64,000 nucleotides of DNA, from the NCBI GenBank assembly GCA_031292625.1, contig JARLGU010000006.1:62001-126000 (forward strand), given 5' to 3'. Below the pieces are notes generated by a model. The model had not been told where the DNA came from, made no database searches, and saw only the letters and a program-made list of their open reading frames with translations. Made by a program: the position numbers and the translations under genes. Shown one piece after another: positions 9,174 to 19,268 of this stretch; the stretch's first letter is position 1; the number at the start of each line of letters is the position of its first letter. This stretch comes from Capsulimonadaceae bacterium (GTDB taxonomy: Bacteria; Armatimonadota; Armatimonadia; Armatimonadales; Capsulimonadaceae).

Positions 9174-9467
9174 ATGGCAGTCACTTTCCGGCCTCTCTCG
9201 GACAAAGTGCTCGTTAAGCCCAGCTCGGGCGAAGAGCGCAGCGCCGGCGGCATCTATATCCCGGACTCGGCACAGCAAAAGCCGATCGAAGGCGAAGTCA
9301 TCGCAGTCGGTCCCGGCCGCGTTCTCGAAGATGGAACCCGCGCCGAAGTCGCGCTCAAGGTCGGCGACCGGGTCGTCTACTCGAAGTACGGCGGAACTGA
9401 GCTTAAGCTCGATGGCGACGAGTACATCATTCTCGACGAGAATCAGATTTACGCGGTCCGCGTGTGA
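9174..9467 (+). CDS. groES: Co-chaperonin GroES
   Basis: A 97-residue GroES (Hsp10), the heptameric lid of the GroEL chamber that caps it during ATP-driven folding. The N-terminal F-R-P-L-S-D-K-V-L-V and the mobile loop S-A-G-G-I-Y-I-P, which contacts GroEL, are clear; the C-terminal E-Y-I-I-L-D-E-N-Q-I-Y-A closes the beta barrel. ATG 9174 follows a very strong GGAGGAGGAG ribosome site; the frame is open further upstream but that part overlaps CIRCE. It is the first gene of the heat-shock operon, 27 bases before groEL, under the CIRCE/HrcA control described. Confidence 0.98.
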   Translation: MAVTFRPLSDKVLVKPSSGEERSAGGIYIPDSAQQKPIEGEVIAVGPGRVLEDGTRAEVALKVGDRVVYSKYGGTELKLDGDEYIILDENQIYAVRV

Positions 9468-9479
9468 CCCATTCGCTAG

Positions 9480-11111
<1,632 letters not shown>

Positions 11112-11138
11112 ACCTCGCGCGGCAAGTCCGCAACGCGC

Positions 11139-11172
11139 AGCCCCGGTCGATTCGGCCGGGGCTGTTTGCGTT
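11139..11172 (+). terminator. Terminator after groEL
   Basis: Stem AGCCCCGG (11139-11146) pairs with CCGGGGCT (11156-11163), followed by a T-containing tail (TTTGCGTTTT). It lies 28 bases after the groEL stop. Confidence 0.8.
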
Positions 11173-11304
11173 TTGCCGCACGGCGACTCAGCAAGGGGAC
11201 GACAAAACGTTCACAATCGGGATAATAGAGCCAACGCACCAGCCGCGCGCAACTTTTCGGTGGGCAATGGTGTCCAATCGTTGACTGAAGGAGCGGGAAA
11301 GCCA

Positions 11305-11835
11305 ATGCCACTCACGAATATCATCCTAATGACCCTGGGCACGTGGGAAACCACGAACCTGCTCAACAACCAGGAAGAGGTCGCGGCATCACGCCTGTTT
11401 GTGCATATCGTCTGCGATTCCGAACGCGGAGGGATCCGCGGAGGAAGCGGGATGGAACACTACGTCGTCCCCGATCGCGACGACGCGGCGGCGGCGGCGG
11501 CATCGGACGACGAGAAGTTTCCGCTTTTCCCCGGCCGCTTCGAAGCCGATCTCAACATACCGTCTGGCGCGACGAATCCCGACGGCACGCCCGCCTATTC
11601 TCGCAACCTGGTCGTCGTCGAGAACACCCACCCGGTCGTTAACCAGGACTTCACGCGCGTCTGGTTCCTCAGCGGAAGCGGCGGCAGCGTAACGGACGAC
11701 GACGAGGTAACCGACCAGCTCCTCGAACTCTACATCGAGCTGGACTATCCTCGAAATATCGTGCGAGGGTTTATCCGTCTCTACAAGAAGCCATTGCTCG
11801 GAGGCGATTCCGAGCTGGCCGTCACACTGATGTAA
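11305..11835 (+). CDS. Hypothetical acidic protein, 176 aa
   Basis: ATG 11305 follows GAAGGAG by about 10 bases. The protein is acidic and soluble, with no signal peptide. It opens M-P-L-T-N-I-I-L-M-T-L-G-T-W-E, has an Ala-rich linker next to several Asp residues (~60-70), and its second half has strand-like runs (V-V-V-E-N-T-H-P-V-V, L-L-E-L-Y-I-E-L-D-Y). I recognise no family. The next gene is a Gly-rich membrane protein 49 bases downstream, so co-transcription is possible. Confidence 0.6.
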   Translation: MPLTNIILMTLGTWETTNLLNNQEEVAASRLFVHIVCDSERGGIRGGSGMEHYVVPDRDDAAAAAASDDEKFPLFPGRFEADLNIPSGATNPDGTPAYSRNLVVVENTHPVVNQDFTRVWFLSGSGGSVTDDDEVTDQLLELYIELDYPRNIVRGFIRLYKKPLLGGDSELAVTLM

Positions 11836-11884
11836 TTCATCGCGACTCCATGATCGAGCGCAATACAACGTGAGGATGCCCAAT

Positions 11885-12619
11885 ATGAAAACACTAAGCC
11901 GCGTCGTCGCGGCAATGATCGTTTCGCTGGCGCTTATCGCCGTTCCCGCGAACGCAAGGTTTGGCGGCGGAGGCGGCGGATTTGGCGGCGGCCGCTCGTT
12001 CGGCGGCGGAGGGTTCGGGGGAGGCGGTTTCGGAGGAGGACGATCCTTCGGAGGAGGCAGCTTTGGCGGCGGAGGCTTCGGCGGCAGCTCGCGGCCTCGC
12101 TCCAGCTTTACGTCCCCGATCGCCGCGCCGCCTGCGCCTCGCGCGCCATCGAGCTTCGGCGGGGGAGGAGGAGGATCGTTTGGCTCGCGCGCATCGACCG
12201 CCAGCCCATCGCAGTCCTTCGGGGGCGGTTTCCGCCCCGGCGCGACGACCAGCAGCAACCGTGCCGGGATCAACACCGGCGCGCGCGGAACCTCCACGTT
12301 CACGTCCAACCGTCTTCCACCGCCGCCGGTCCAGACATACAATGGCTATTCGGCGAGCTACCATTATTACGGCGGACGCGCGGTCCCGGTCTACTACACG
12401 CATCCGTGGTCAGGATACAGCTTCTACTGGCTCGCGCCGCATCCGTGGTACTACGCCTGGAATCCGTTCATGCCCGCTTTCTACTTCACGCCGCCATACA
12501 TGTACGGCGGCTACGGATATGTCCCAGGAGGCTTGAGCTGGGGACACGTGCTGCTAACGTTCATTCTCATCGGAGTGGTCTGGTGGGGCGTCAGTTCGAT
12601 GTTCCGAAGGCCCTATTAG
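11885..12619 (+). CDS. Gly-rich membrane-anchored protein with C-terminal TM helix
   Basis: ATG 11885 is favoured because GAGG lies about 8 bases upstream; in-frame GTG 11870 and ATG 11876 are alternatives. A signal peptide (~residues 1-25, ending P-A-N-A) is followed by some 100 residues of FGGGG repeats and a Ser/Pro/Arg-rich linker, then an aromatic block (Y-H-Y-Y-G-G-R, H-P-W-Y-Y-A-W). A single transmembrane helix (L-T-F-I-L-I-G-V-V-W-W-G-V) near the end anchors it. Gly-rich and aromatic domains of this kind are seen in surface or stress-related bacterial proteins; no enzyme motif is visible. Confidence 0.7.
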   Translation: MKTLSRVVAAMIVSLALIAVPANARFGGGGGGFGGGRSFGGGGFGGGGFGGGRSFGGGSFGGGGFGGSSRPRSSFTSPIAAPPAPRAPSSFGGGGGGSFGSRASTASPSQSFGGGFRPGATTSSNRAGINTGARGTSTFTSNRLPPPPVQTYNGYSASYHYYGGRAVPVYYTHPWSGYSFYWLAPHPWYYAWNPFMPAFYFTPPYMYGGYGYVPGGLSWGHVLLTFILIGVVWWGVSSMFRRPY

Positions 12620-12646
12620 TTCGTTCTTGGAGCGTGTGCAAAAATT

Positions 12647-12859
12647 CGAAAGGTCTTTTAAGACGGCTCAGCGGCCGCCGGGGCCGTTTTTGAAAAAGGG
12701 CCGTCACAGCGCTTTGACTGCTTCACGATGTGCGCTGGAATCGGACGATGGCGGCAAAGGGCTGTACGCGTGTTGACGAAGCATCGTAAATCGCCGCCGT
12801 GAACGAGGCGCGAGCAAAAAAATGCCCCGGCGGCACGAGCCGTCCTGAATCTTTCTCGC
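12647..12859. repeat. REPIN-like element A: inverted pair of terminator-type hairpins around one 93-bp-unit copy
   Basis: Left arm 12647-12692 contains a Gly-gene-proximal hairpin (GCGGCCGCCGGGGCCG then TTTTT), a plausible terminator of the 11885-12619 gene. Right arm 12815-12859, read on the minus strand, is a near copy (shared cores GACGGCTC, CGCCGGGGC and TTTTT). Between them, 12753-12814 matches the 93-bp unit of element B (14601-15070). The flanks beyond both arms (TTTATTACAC) also match B, so A and B are copies of one element. No coding capacity is credible. Confidence 0.75.
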
Positions 12860-12892
12860 ACTACGCCAGTTTATTACACGCACTTGTAGAAG

Positions 12893-13060
12893 AGAACCCC
12901 TCTACCCCAGGATGGGGACCCCTTCTCCCCGAAACGGAGAGACAAAGAGGCAAGTATTGGCCCGCGCTCTTCTTTCTCCTCCCGTTTCGGCTCCTCGGCC
13001 TCGCTCGGAGTCCTGAGCCTGTCGAAGGAGAGGAAGGGGCCCCGAAGGGGAAGGTAGGTT
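12893..13060. repeat. GC-rich intergenic repeat, related to 49586-49626
   Basis: TCCTCCCGTTTCGG (from 12978) and GAGGAAGGGGCCC-CGAAG-GGGAAGGT (13030-13055) recur around 49586-49626, where they flank each other directly. Here they are split by an insert of about 40 bases that includes CCTGAGCCTGTCGAAGG (13013-13029), the known widespread CTTCGACAGGCTCAGG-type repeat. Further GC-rich copies of CCCCTTCTCCCC type lie at 12916-12940. Only repeats are seen between 12860 and 13155. Confidence 0.55.
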
Positions 13061-13155
13061 CTGGGCGAAGCCGAATTTGGCTTCGCGCCGTTTTCGCGTC
13101 TATTGACCGGGATCCGGCCGTTGTTCAAGGCGAGAGCGGTCATAATAACTGTGAA

Positions 13156-13674
13156 ATGTCAGAATCAGTTTTTTCAGTGTCCCAGCTTATCGGTTACGTT
13201 GCGTTTATTTGCGGCGTCTTTGCGTTCACTCAAAGGGATGACCGGCGTCTTAAAGTATCCCTTATCGTTCAGAGCCTGGTTTACGGGATCCACTTCTTTC
13301 TTCTCGGCAACCTTGCCGCATGCGCAAGCAACGGCGTCTCCATCGTGAGAAATCTGGCGTCGTTGCGAACGCGCTCCCGCTACGCCGCCGCGGGCTTGTT
13401 CCTGATCGCATTGCTCGCGGGTTACTTCACGGTGCACGGTCCGCTGGGTCTCCTTACGATCGGCGCGGCGTTTATTTCGATTTATGGCATGTTCTGGCTC
13501 GACGGCATCGCACTCCGGATCTGCCTTTTTTGCTGCACCATCTTGTGGCTGACAAACAATATATTGAGCCATTCATATGGCGGCACGGCGCTCGAGTTTA
13601 CGATCGGCGCAACCAACCTTATCACGATTATGCGCATGAAGCGCGACGCGGTCACCGCAGCGGCTGTATCATAA
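13156..13674 (+). CDS. YgjV-family inner-membrane protein
   Basis: ATG 13156 gives 172 residues with five to six hydrophobic helices. The protein begins V-S-Q-L-I-G-Y-V-A-F-I-C-G-V-F-A-F-T-Q-R-D-D-R-R-L-K, the conserved opening of the YgjV family, in which a Gln-Arg/Lys-rich loop follows helix 1, and continues with L-V-Y-G-I-H-F-F-L-L-G. It is an integral membrane protein of unknown role. The ribosome site is poor. It lies just after the repeat region and 19 bases before the dehydrogenase gene, so the two may form one operon. Confidence 0.75.
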   Translation: MSESVFSVSQLIGYVAFICGVFAFTQRDDRRLKVSLIVQSLVYGIHFFLLGNLAACASNGVSIVRNLASLRTRSRYAAAGLFLIALLAGYFTVHGPLGLLTIGAAFISIYGMFWLDGIALRICLFCCTILWLTNNILSHSYGGTALEFTIGATNLITIMRMKRDAVTAAAVS

Positions 13675-13693
13675 CGCAAAAGGAGTAAACACC

Positions 13694-14524
13694 ATGAATG
13701 TCGCAGTCTTAGGTCTCGGGATTATCGGCTCGGCGTGGGCGAAAAACCTGATCGCGGACGGCCACGTCGTTCGGACGTGGAACCGGACTCCGAGGCAGTT
13801 TCCCTGCGAAGTCACGTCGGCCCGCGAGGCCGTCGACGGCGCTGACGTGGTCATCATCGTGGTCGCGGATCCGCCTGCGGTCAGTTCGGTGCTCGACCAA
13901 ATCGAGTCCGTTCTGCATTCCGGGCAAACGGTCGTGCAGTCGAGCACCATTTCCGCGAAGTGGACGATCCGCTTTGCTCAGCGCGTGCAGGCAACGGGCG
14001 CGGACTACATCGACGCCCCGTTCACGGGCAGCAAACCGGCAGCGGAAGCGCGCAAAACCGTGTACTACCTGGGCGGCGACGCCGCAATTATCGCACGCGT
14101 TCGTCCTGTTCTCGAGCCGCTCTCGCAGACTATCCTGCAGGTCGGTCCAATCGGCTTCGCCTCATCGCTTAAGCTGGCAATGAACGTCAATATCGCCGGC
14201 GTCGGCCTCGCGCTCATCGAAAGCCTCGCCATCGCCCGCCGCGCTGGCATCGATGACGACACGTTCTTCGACGCGCTCAAGGCGAACGCATCACGATCCG
14301 GCTTCAGCGACTTCAAGGAGCCGAAACTGCGCGAGCGAGACTACTCTCCACAGTTTTCCGTAAAGCACATGCTCAAGGACCTGCGCCTCGCAAGCGAGAC
14401 CGCCGGAGATTTGCCCCTCGTTGGCGTCCCAACAGCCGTTGAACTGTATGAACGCGGAGCGCAAGCAGGGATGGCGGAAGACGACCTGATCGGTCTGGCG
14501 CGATTGGTGGACCCCAAGGCGTAA
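13694..14524 (+). CDS. Beta-hydroxyacid dehydrogenase (3-hydroxyisobutyrate dehydrogenase family)
   Basis: A 276-residue NAD(P)-dependent oxidoreductase of the 6PGDH/3-hydroxyisobutyrate dehydrogenase family. Residues ~6-12 (G-L-G-I-I-G-S) bind the nucleotide; W-N-R-T-P (~35) suggests NADP use (an Arg after the second strand). The family signature D-A-P-F-T-G-S (~113-119) and the catalytic Lys (S-L-K-L-A-M-N-V, ~158-165) are present. The start follows AAAGGAG, 9 bases upstream. Substrate cannot be assigned; glyoxylate/succinic-semialdehyde reductases share this shape. Confidence 0.9.
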   Translation: MNVAVLGLGIIGSAWAKNLIADGHVVRTWNRTPRQFPCEVTSAREAVDGADVVIIVVADPPAVSSVLDQIESVLHSGQTVVQSSTISAKWTIRFAQRVQATGADYIDAPFTGSKPAAEARKTVYYLGGDAAIIARVRPVLEPLSQTILQVGPIGFASSLKLAMNVNIAGVGLALIESLAIARRAGIDDDTFFDALKANASRSGFSDFKEPKLRERDYSPQFSVKHMLKDLRLASETAGDLPLVGVPTAVELYERGAQAGMAEDDLIGLARLVDPKA

Positions 14525-14600
14525 ACGATCGCGCCTCTTCCACGCGAGGCGGCGCGAATCCGATCACGGTCGGCTTCAACCAAGAGCCCCTCAGAGCGAT

Positions 14601-15070
14601 CGAAAGGTCTTATAAGACGGCTTCCGCGGCCGCCGTGCCCGTTTTGCCGTCACAGCGCATTCACTGCTTCACGATGTGCGCTGGGCAAAGGGCCGTACGC
14701 GAGTTGACGAGGCATCGTAAAGCACCGCCGTGAACGAGGCGCGAGCAAGACCGGTCCGTGACCGGCGGACGATGGCGGCAATAGGCCGTACACGTGTTGA
14801 CGACGCATCGTAAATTACCGCCGTGAACGAGGCGCGCGCAAGACCGGTCCGTGACCGGCGGACGATGGCGGCAAAAGGCCGTACGCGTGTTAACGAGGCA
14901 TCGTAAATCGCCGCTGTGAACGAGGCGCGCGCAAGACCGGTCCGTGACCGGCGGACGCTGGCGGCAAAAGGCCGTACGCGTGTTGACGAAGCATCGTAAA
15001 TCACCGCAGTAAACGAGGCGCGAGCAAAAAAGTGCCCCGGCGGCACGAGCCGTCCTGAATCTTTTTTGCA
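14601..15070. repeat. REPIN-like element B: inverted hairpins enclosing a tandem 93-bp array
   Basis: Left arm 14601-14646 and right arm 15025-15070 are inverted hairpin copies (cores GACGGCT, GCGGCCGCCG and CGCCGGGGCA) matching those of element A. The interior is a tandem array (14684-15024). The left arm sits 77 bases after the dehydrogenase stop and could terminate it. The element ends just before the convergent flavoprotein gene (stop at 15096). Confidence 0.8.
14684..15024. repeat. Tandem array of 93-bp units (three full, one partial)
   Basis: Units start at 14684, 14777, 14870 and 14963, each 93 bases long except the last, which runs into the right arm of the element after GCGAGCAA. 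Units share GGCCGTACRCG, TTGACGARGCATCGTAAA and GTGAACGAGGCGC, and each full unit holds the hairpin CCGGTC-CGT-GACCGG. The copies differ by a few substitutions. Because 93 is a multiple of three, several frames stay open; these are not taken as genes. Confidence 0.9.
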
Positions 15071-15095
15071 ACACGCCGGTTTATTACACACACTT

Positions 15096-16376
15096 TCAGA
15101 GCGCCCCCGCCGCCTCGCCAGCCAGATACCCCGTGCTCCAGGCAGCCTGCAGGTTGTAGCCGCCGACGGGGCCGGCAATATCCAGCACTTCGCCGCAGAA
15201 ATAGAGGCCCTCGACCAATCGGGAGCCCATCGTCTTGGAGTCGACTTCATCGAGCGCGACTCCTCCAGCAACGACCTCGCCGCGCTCGAGCGGAACGGAA
15301 TGCGCTCCGCCAAGCGACCAGCCCTTCACAAAACGGATCAGCCGGTTCAAATCCCTTTGCGCAATGTGCGCCCCGCGCATGTTCGGATCGACGCCGGCAT
15401 CGTCCCAGAACGTGCTCCGCAGCCGCTCGGGCAAATATCCGTCCGCAAACCACCCGATCGTCCTGCGTGGCGAGAGACGGATCTGATCGCGCATAAGCGC
15501 CTGGAGGTGCTCAAACGAATGATCCGGCGCGAGATCGACCTCCAGCATTCCGCCGCCGGGAAGTCCGCCGTCCAGCTTCTCGCCGACTTCGCGTGAGATG
15601 CCGAGCGCGCACGGGCCGGAAATCCCCTTGTGCGTAAACAGGGTATCCCCGCGCCAGTGTGCGTACTCCTTGCCGCCGTCGGACACCCTGGCGCGCAAAA
15701 CGACGTCGCGCAGAGCCACGCCGGACCATTCCGGCCGGGGACGAGCAAGCGTAATGGGAGCCAGCGCGGCCCGCAACGGCACGACCCGGTGCCCGGCATC
15801 ACGCGCCCAGCGCCAGCCGTCGCCGGTCGTTCCGGTCGCCGGATACGATGAGCCTCCCGCCGCGACGATTACGCTGTCCGCTTCCGTAAATAAATCTCCT
15901 CGCTGGACGCCGCGCACCCTCCCTCCGTCGATGACCAGTCGATCAATCGGCGCTTGGGTCACGATAACCACTCGGACCGTCTCGATAAGCCTGGTAAGCG
16001 CCGCGACCACGTCGTGCGCATTGTAGCCGTCCACTGGAAATACCCGGCCGTCGGGACGCGCCAACGTTGCGATCCCGTGCGCGTGCATGATCGCCAGAAA
16101 GTCCGTGTTCGTGAAGCGGTGAAATGCCGGGTTTAGGAACCGCGCCTCGTCGACGCGAAACTGCGCGCGAAGATCGTCCATGCTCCCCGCATGCGTCAGG
16201 TTGCACTTGCCGCCGCCGGAGATCAGGATCTTCATGCCGAGACGCGAGTTCTTCTCGATCATCACGACGCTGGCGCCGCGCGACGCCGCGCGCCAAGCGG
16301 CTATCAATCCGGCCGCGCCGCCGCCGGCGACGATCACGCGCCGCGGCCGGTCTTTATCGAACAGTGTTTCGGTCAA
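15096..16376 (-). CDS. HI0933/YhiN-type flavoprotein (NAD(P)/FAD-dependent oxidoreductase)
   Basis: A 426-residue flavoprotein of the HI0933/BaiN family. The FAD motif G-G-G-A-A-G-L (residues ~17-23) is followed by a glutamate, and the family marker S-G-G-G-K-C-N-L-T lies at ~50-58. A second G-G-x-x-Y-P-A-T-G-T-T-G-D-G-W segment is characteristic. The start is a TTG at 16376 with GGAGAG about 10 bases upstream; longer in-frame starts lack a ribosome site. BaiN acts on unsaturated bile acids and related proteins act on varied substrates, so the reaction is open. It is convergent with element B. Confidence 0.85.
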   Translation of the reverse strand: MTETLFDKDRPRRVIVAGGGAAGLIAAWRAASRGASVVMIEKNSRLGMKILISGGGKCNLTHAGSMDDLRAQFRVDEARFLNPAFHRFTNTDFLAIMHAHGIATLARPDGRVFPVDGYNAHDVVAALTRLIETVRVVIVTQAPIDRLVIDGGRVRGVQRGDLFTEADSVIVAAGGSSYPATGTTGDGWRWARDAGHRVVPLRAALAPITLARPRPEWSGVALRDVVLRARVSDGGKEYAHWRGDTLFTHKGISGPCALGISREVGEKLDGGLPGGGMLEVDLAPDHSFEHLQALMRDQIRLSPRRTIGWFADGYLPERLRSTFWDDAGVDPNMRGAHIAQRDLNRLIRFVKGWSLGGAHSVPLERGEVVAGGVALDEVDSKTMGSRLVEGLYFCGEVLDIAGPVGGYNLQAAWSTGYLAGEAAGAL

Positions 16377-16493
16377 AAGGGAAATCTCTCCAGTCAGAAT
16401 GATTATAGCTTGGACAGCGGCATGTCGATGAATGTACGAAGGCCAGAGTTCGCGATTGCCCGGCGCAACGCAGCAGGTCAAATGCCCGTTTGC

Positions 16494-16554
16494 TTGCGAT
16501 GCGGACGCCCTGTCAGGTACAATCTCCTCAAAACGAGACCGATTTGCGTCGGTC
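16494..16554 (+). promoter_or_regulatory. Weak promoter and leader hairpin of pdxS
   Basis: TTGCGA (16494-16499), 18 bases, TACAAT (16518-16523), then a small hairpin GACCG (16537-16541)/CGGTC (16550-16554). The pair is plausible as the pdxST promoter, but the -35 is poor. Confidence 0.35.
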
Positions 16555-16580
16555 TGCTAGATGATTGGAAGTGATTCTAG

Positions 16581-17474
16581 ATGGCAACGGACGAGCAAAA
16601 GAGCACATGGCGAACCAAAGTTGGCTTCGCTGAACAGTTGAAGGGCGGCGTCATCATGGACGTCGTAACGCCCGAGCATGCGGTTATCGCGCAAGAAGCC
16701 GGAGCCGCGGCGGTAATGGCCCTGGAACGCGTACCGGCCGACATCCGGCGCGACGGCGGCGTGGCGCGCATGTCGGACCCCAAGCTGATTAAGGGCATTA
16801 TGGCCGCCGTGACAATCCCAGTGATGGCCAAAGCTCGTATTGGCCACTTTGTCGAGGCGCAGATTCTCGAAGCCCTCGGCGTCGATTTCGTCGACGAATC
16901 CGAGGTTCTCACCCCGGCCGATGAGTGCTTCCACATTGATAAGCATAAGTTTAAGGTTCCGTTCGTCTGCGGTTGCCGCGATCTCGGCGAAGCGCTCCGG
17001 CGTATCGGCGAAGGGGCGGCGATGATCCGCACCAAGGGCGAAGCGGGCAGCGGCAATGTCGTCGAAGCCGTTCGCCACATGCGGACCGTTCTCGCGGGCG
17101 TCCGCAAGATCGTCTCCCTTCCAGAGGAAGAATTGATGACCGAGGCCAAGAACCTCGGCGCGCCGTACGAATTGGTCGTCGAGCTGCACCGGACCGGCAA
17201 GCTGCCCGTACCGAACTTCAGTGCAGGAGGCATTGCAACGCCGGCCGACGCCGCATTGATGCGCCAGCTTGGCGCGGAGGCCGTCTTCGTGGGCAGCGGG
17301 ATTTTCAAATCCGGCGATCCCAAGCGACGCGCCAAAGCGATTGTCGCCGCAACCACCTACTTCGACAAACCCGATATCCTGGCCGAAATCAGCGAGGACT
17401 TGGGCGAGCCGATGGTCGGCATCGATATTAAAACGCTGTCCGAGCAAGAGCTGCTCGCCACGCGCGGCTGGTAG
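16581..17474 (+). CDS. pdxS: Pyridoxal 5'-phosphate synthase lyase subunit PdxS
   Basis: A 297-residue PdxS (PLP synthase barrel). With ammonia from PdxT it joins ribose 5-phosphate and glyceraldehyde 3-phosphate into PLP (DXP-independent route), in the cytoplasm as a 12-mer. The catalytic Lys84 is in [12 protein letters not shown], and a second Lys lies in [10 protein letters not shown]. The N-terminal [14 protein letters not shown] is conserved. It is followed by pdxT after 15 bases, so it forms one operon. Confidence 0.99.
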   Translation: MATDEQKSTWRTKVGFAEQLKGGVIMDVVTPEHAVIAQEAGAAAVMALERVPADIRRDGGVARMSDPKLIKGIMAAVTIPVMAKARIGHFVEAQILEALGVDFVDESEVLTPADECFHIDKHKFKVPFVCGCRDLGEALRRIGEGAAMIRTKGEAGSGNVVEAVRHMRTVLAGVRKIVSLPEEELMTEAKNLGAPYELVVELHRTGKLPVPNFSAGGIATPADAALMRQLGAEAVFVGSGIFKSGDPKRRAKAIVAATTYFDKPDILAEISEDLGEPMVGIDIKTLSEQELLATRGW

Positions 17475-17489
17475 CCGCCGGCCGAGCCG

Positions 17490-18101
17490 ATGTCAGATCA
17501 AAAACTGCGAATCGCCGTACTCGCCATGCAAGGCGATTTCGAGCGGCATATTCAGCGAATGGTCGAGTTGGGAGCCGAAGCCTTCCCCGCAAGGCTCCCG
17601 GCCGACATCGATGACGCCGATGGGCTGATTATTCCGGGGGGCGAAAGCACCACGATCGGCAAGCTGATCACCCAGTACGGCGTGGATGATGCCATACTGC
17701 GCGCCCACCAGGCCGGAAAGCCAATCTACGGCACCTGCGCGGGCATGATCGTTCTTGCCAAGGAGATCAGCGTGGGGAGCGAAGAGAAGGGCGGCCAACG
17801 AAAGCTGGGCCTGCTCGATATTCGGGTTGCCCGCAACGCCTTCGGCCGCCAGGTAGACTCGTTCGAGACCATGATCGATATCCCTGCCATCACCGGCAAC
17901 GATGGCCCGCCCATTCACGCCGTCTTTATTCGCGCGCCGATCGTCGAGTCGGCCGGCCCGGCCGTCAATGTGCTGGGACGCCACGCAGGAAATATCGTCT
18001 GTGTGCGCCAGGGAACTATTCTGGGCAGCTCGTTTCACCCAGAGTTGACAACCGATGACCGGGTCCACCGGTATTTTCTCTCGATGATCGCTGAAAGGTA
18101 A
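17490..18101 (+). CDS. pdxT: Pyridoxal 5'-phosphate synthase glutaminase subunit PdxT
   Basis: A 203-residue glutamine amidotransferase that supplies ammonia to PdxS. The class I triad is visible: Cys83 in Y-G-T-C-A-G-M, His183 and Glu185 in S-F-H-P-E-L. The G-G-E-S-T-T loop (~50-55) contacts PdxS. Normal length. It starts 15 bases after pdxS, and the beta-propeller gene begins 4 bases after its stop, so the three are co-transcribed. Confidence 0.98.
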   Translation: MSDQKLRIAVLAMQGDFERHIQRMVELGAEAFPARLPADIDDADGLIIPGGESTTIGKLITQYGVDDAILRAHQAGKPIYGTCAGMIVLAKEISVGSEEKGGQRKLGLLDIRVARNAFGRQVDSFETMIDIPAITGNDGPPIHAVFIRAPIVESAGPAVNVLGRHAGNIVCVRQGTILGSSFHPELTTDDRVHRYFLSMIAER

Positions 18102-18105
18102 CGGA

Positions 18106-19266
18106 TTGCTGACGCAGCCTGCCAGGCATCCCGCGCCGCTGCTCGCATTTCTGGCAATTGCGGCGGGCCTGCTGCTCGCCGTTCCCGCGGCGGGCCAGAC
18201 AACCGGAGGCGTCAAACCTGGCTTCTCGCTCGTTTGGCGACGTCCCTCACCGCCTTTACGCGCCCTTGACATCTCACCACAGGGCGCCCGCGTTGCCTTG
18301 CTCACCACCGATGGCAAGATCGCGATTTGGGATGCGCCGTCCGCCAAACCTCTCTGGTCCAAGTTCGGCGTAACCGGCGCGAATGTCGCGCTCAGCGATG
18401 GCGTCGGCTATGCCTTCGTCTACGATGCGCTCAATCCCCTTAACGAAAACGTCACCTTCTTCGATGCCGCAACAGGACGCGTCGTCGCAACCAAGCGCCT
18501 TGACGGCGCAATATGGGGTATGTCCGTCAGCAACAGCGGCGATTTCATGGCGGTCGGGACCGGCGAAGACAGCCTCTATATTTACTCCCTCGATGTCTAC
18601 CCCAGCTACCACCGCGTCAGGCTGCGCGGGGTCTGCAACGGGCTCGATTTCGCGCCCGACGGCAGCTACATCGCGGTCGGCTTATGGAACGCAAGCGGAG
18701 TGGACTACTACGATACGTCCGGCAAACAGATTGCAAGCATTCCCGGCAACACGCTGAAGCGCTTTGAGCCGTTCGTTTCCGACGACAGCAAACTCGTTCT
18801 CGCGCTTCAATACGCAAATCACCAGAAACGCGATCCGGTGCTCACTCTCTGGCGGCGGGACGGGTCGCGGGTGTGGTCGCACGGCTTTGGAGACAACGTC
18901 TCGGGTGTACGCGCGCTTACGTCGAAGGGCGGAGAATTTACGATCGCCTCGTTCTACAAACAGATTGTGCGCGACCGGGTCTGGACCGCCGAGCGCCGTC
19001 TCTGCCTGCTCGATCAAACCGGACAGGAGGCCTACCAGATCGGCGGGCTCTACCTATCGCTCACCCTCGTTTGTCTATCGCCCGACGACTCCGGCTTCGT
19101 GGCCTACGACGGCGACCGCAGCCTCTATCGCTTCGACCGCAGCGGCAATGCCATCAAAACGTGGCCGCTGACCGCTCCGATCCGCGCCTGGGCCGTCACC
19201 CGCGACCGCCGCTACCTGGTCTTGCATACCACGGACAACCAATTGATGCTATTGGAACTCAGGTAG
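18106..19266 (+). CDS. Secreted beta-propeller (WD40/quinoprotein-like) protein
   Basis: A 386-residue protein with a Sec signal peptide (hydrophobic ~10-27, ending P-A-A-G-Q). The rest is a repeat of ~40-residue blades with motifs such as L-D-I-S-P-Q-G-A-R-V-A-L-L-T-T-D-G-K-I-A-I-W-D, F-A-P-D-G-S-Y-I-A-V-G and Y-I-Y-S-L-D, the WD40/PQQ-like propeller pattern. TTG 18106 with AAAGGTAACGGA upstream is the start. It is placed 4 bases after pdxT, so it probably shares the operon by chance of layout rather than function. No enzymatic residues are visible. Confidence 0.85.
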   Translation: MLTQPARHPAPLLAFLAIAAGLLLAVPAAGQTTGGVKPGFSLVWRRPSPPLRALDISPQGARVALLTTDGKIAIWDAPSAKPLWSKFGVTGANVALSDGVGYAFVYDALNPLNENVTFFDAATGRVVATKRLDGAIWGMSVSNSGDFMAVGTGEDSLYIYSLDVYPSYHRVRLRGVCNGLDFAPDGSYIAVGLWNASGVDYYDTSGKQIASIPGNTLKRFEPFVSDDSKLVLALQYANHQKRDPVLTLWRRDGSRVWSHGFGDNVSGVRALTSKGGEFTIASFYKQIVRDRVWTAERRLCLLDQTGQEAYQIGGLYLSLTLVCLSPDDSGFVAYDGDRSLYRFDRSGNAIKTWPLTAPIRAWAVTRDRRYLVLHTTDNQLMLLELR

Positions 19267-19268
19267 AT

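Noticed and set aside
14684-15024. CRISPR array
   Set aside because: Units are 93 bp and tandem with no unique spacers, and no cas genes are seen.
14669-15313. Open frames of 31-residue repeats across the 93-bp array
   Set aside because: The unit length is a multiple of three, so two or more frames stay open with repeated sequence. None has a ribosome site or a recognisable domain, and it covers the repeat arms.
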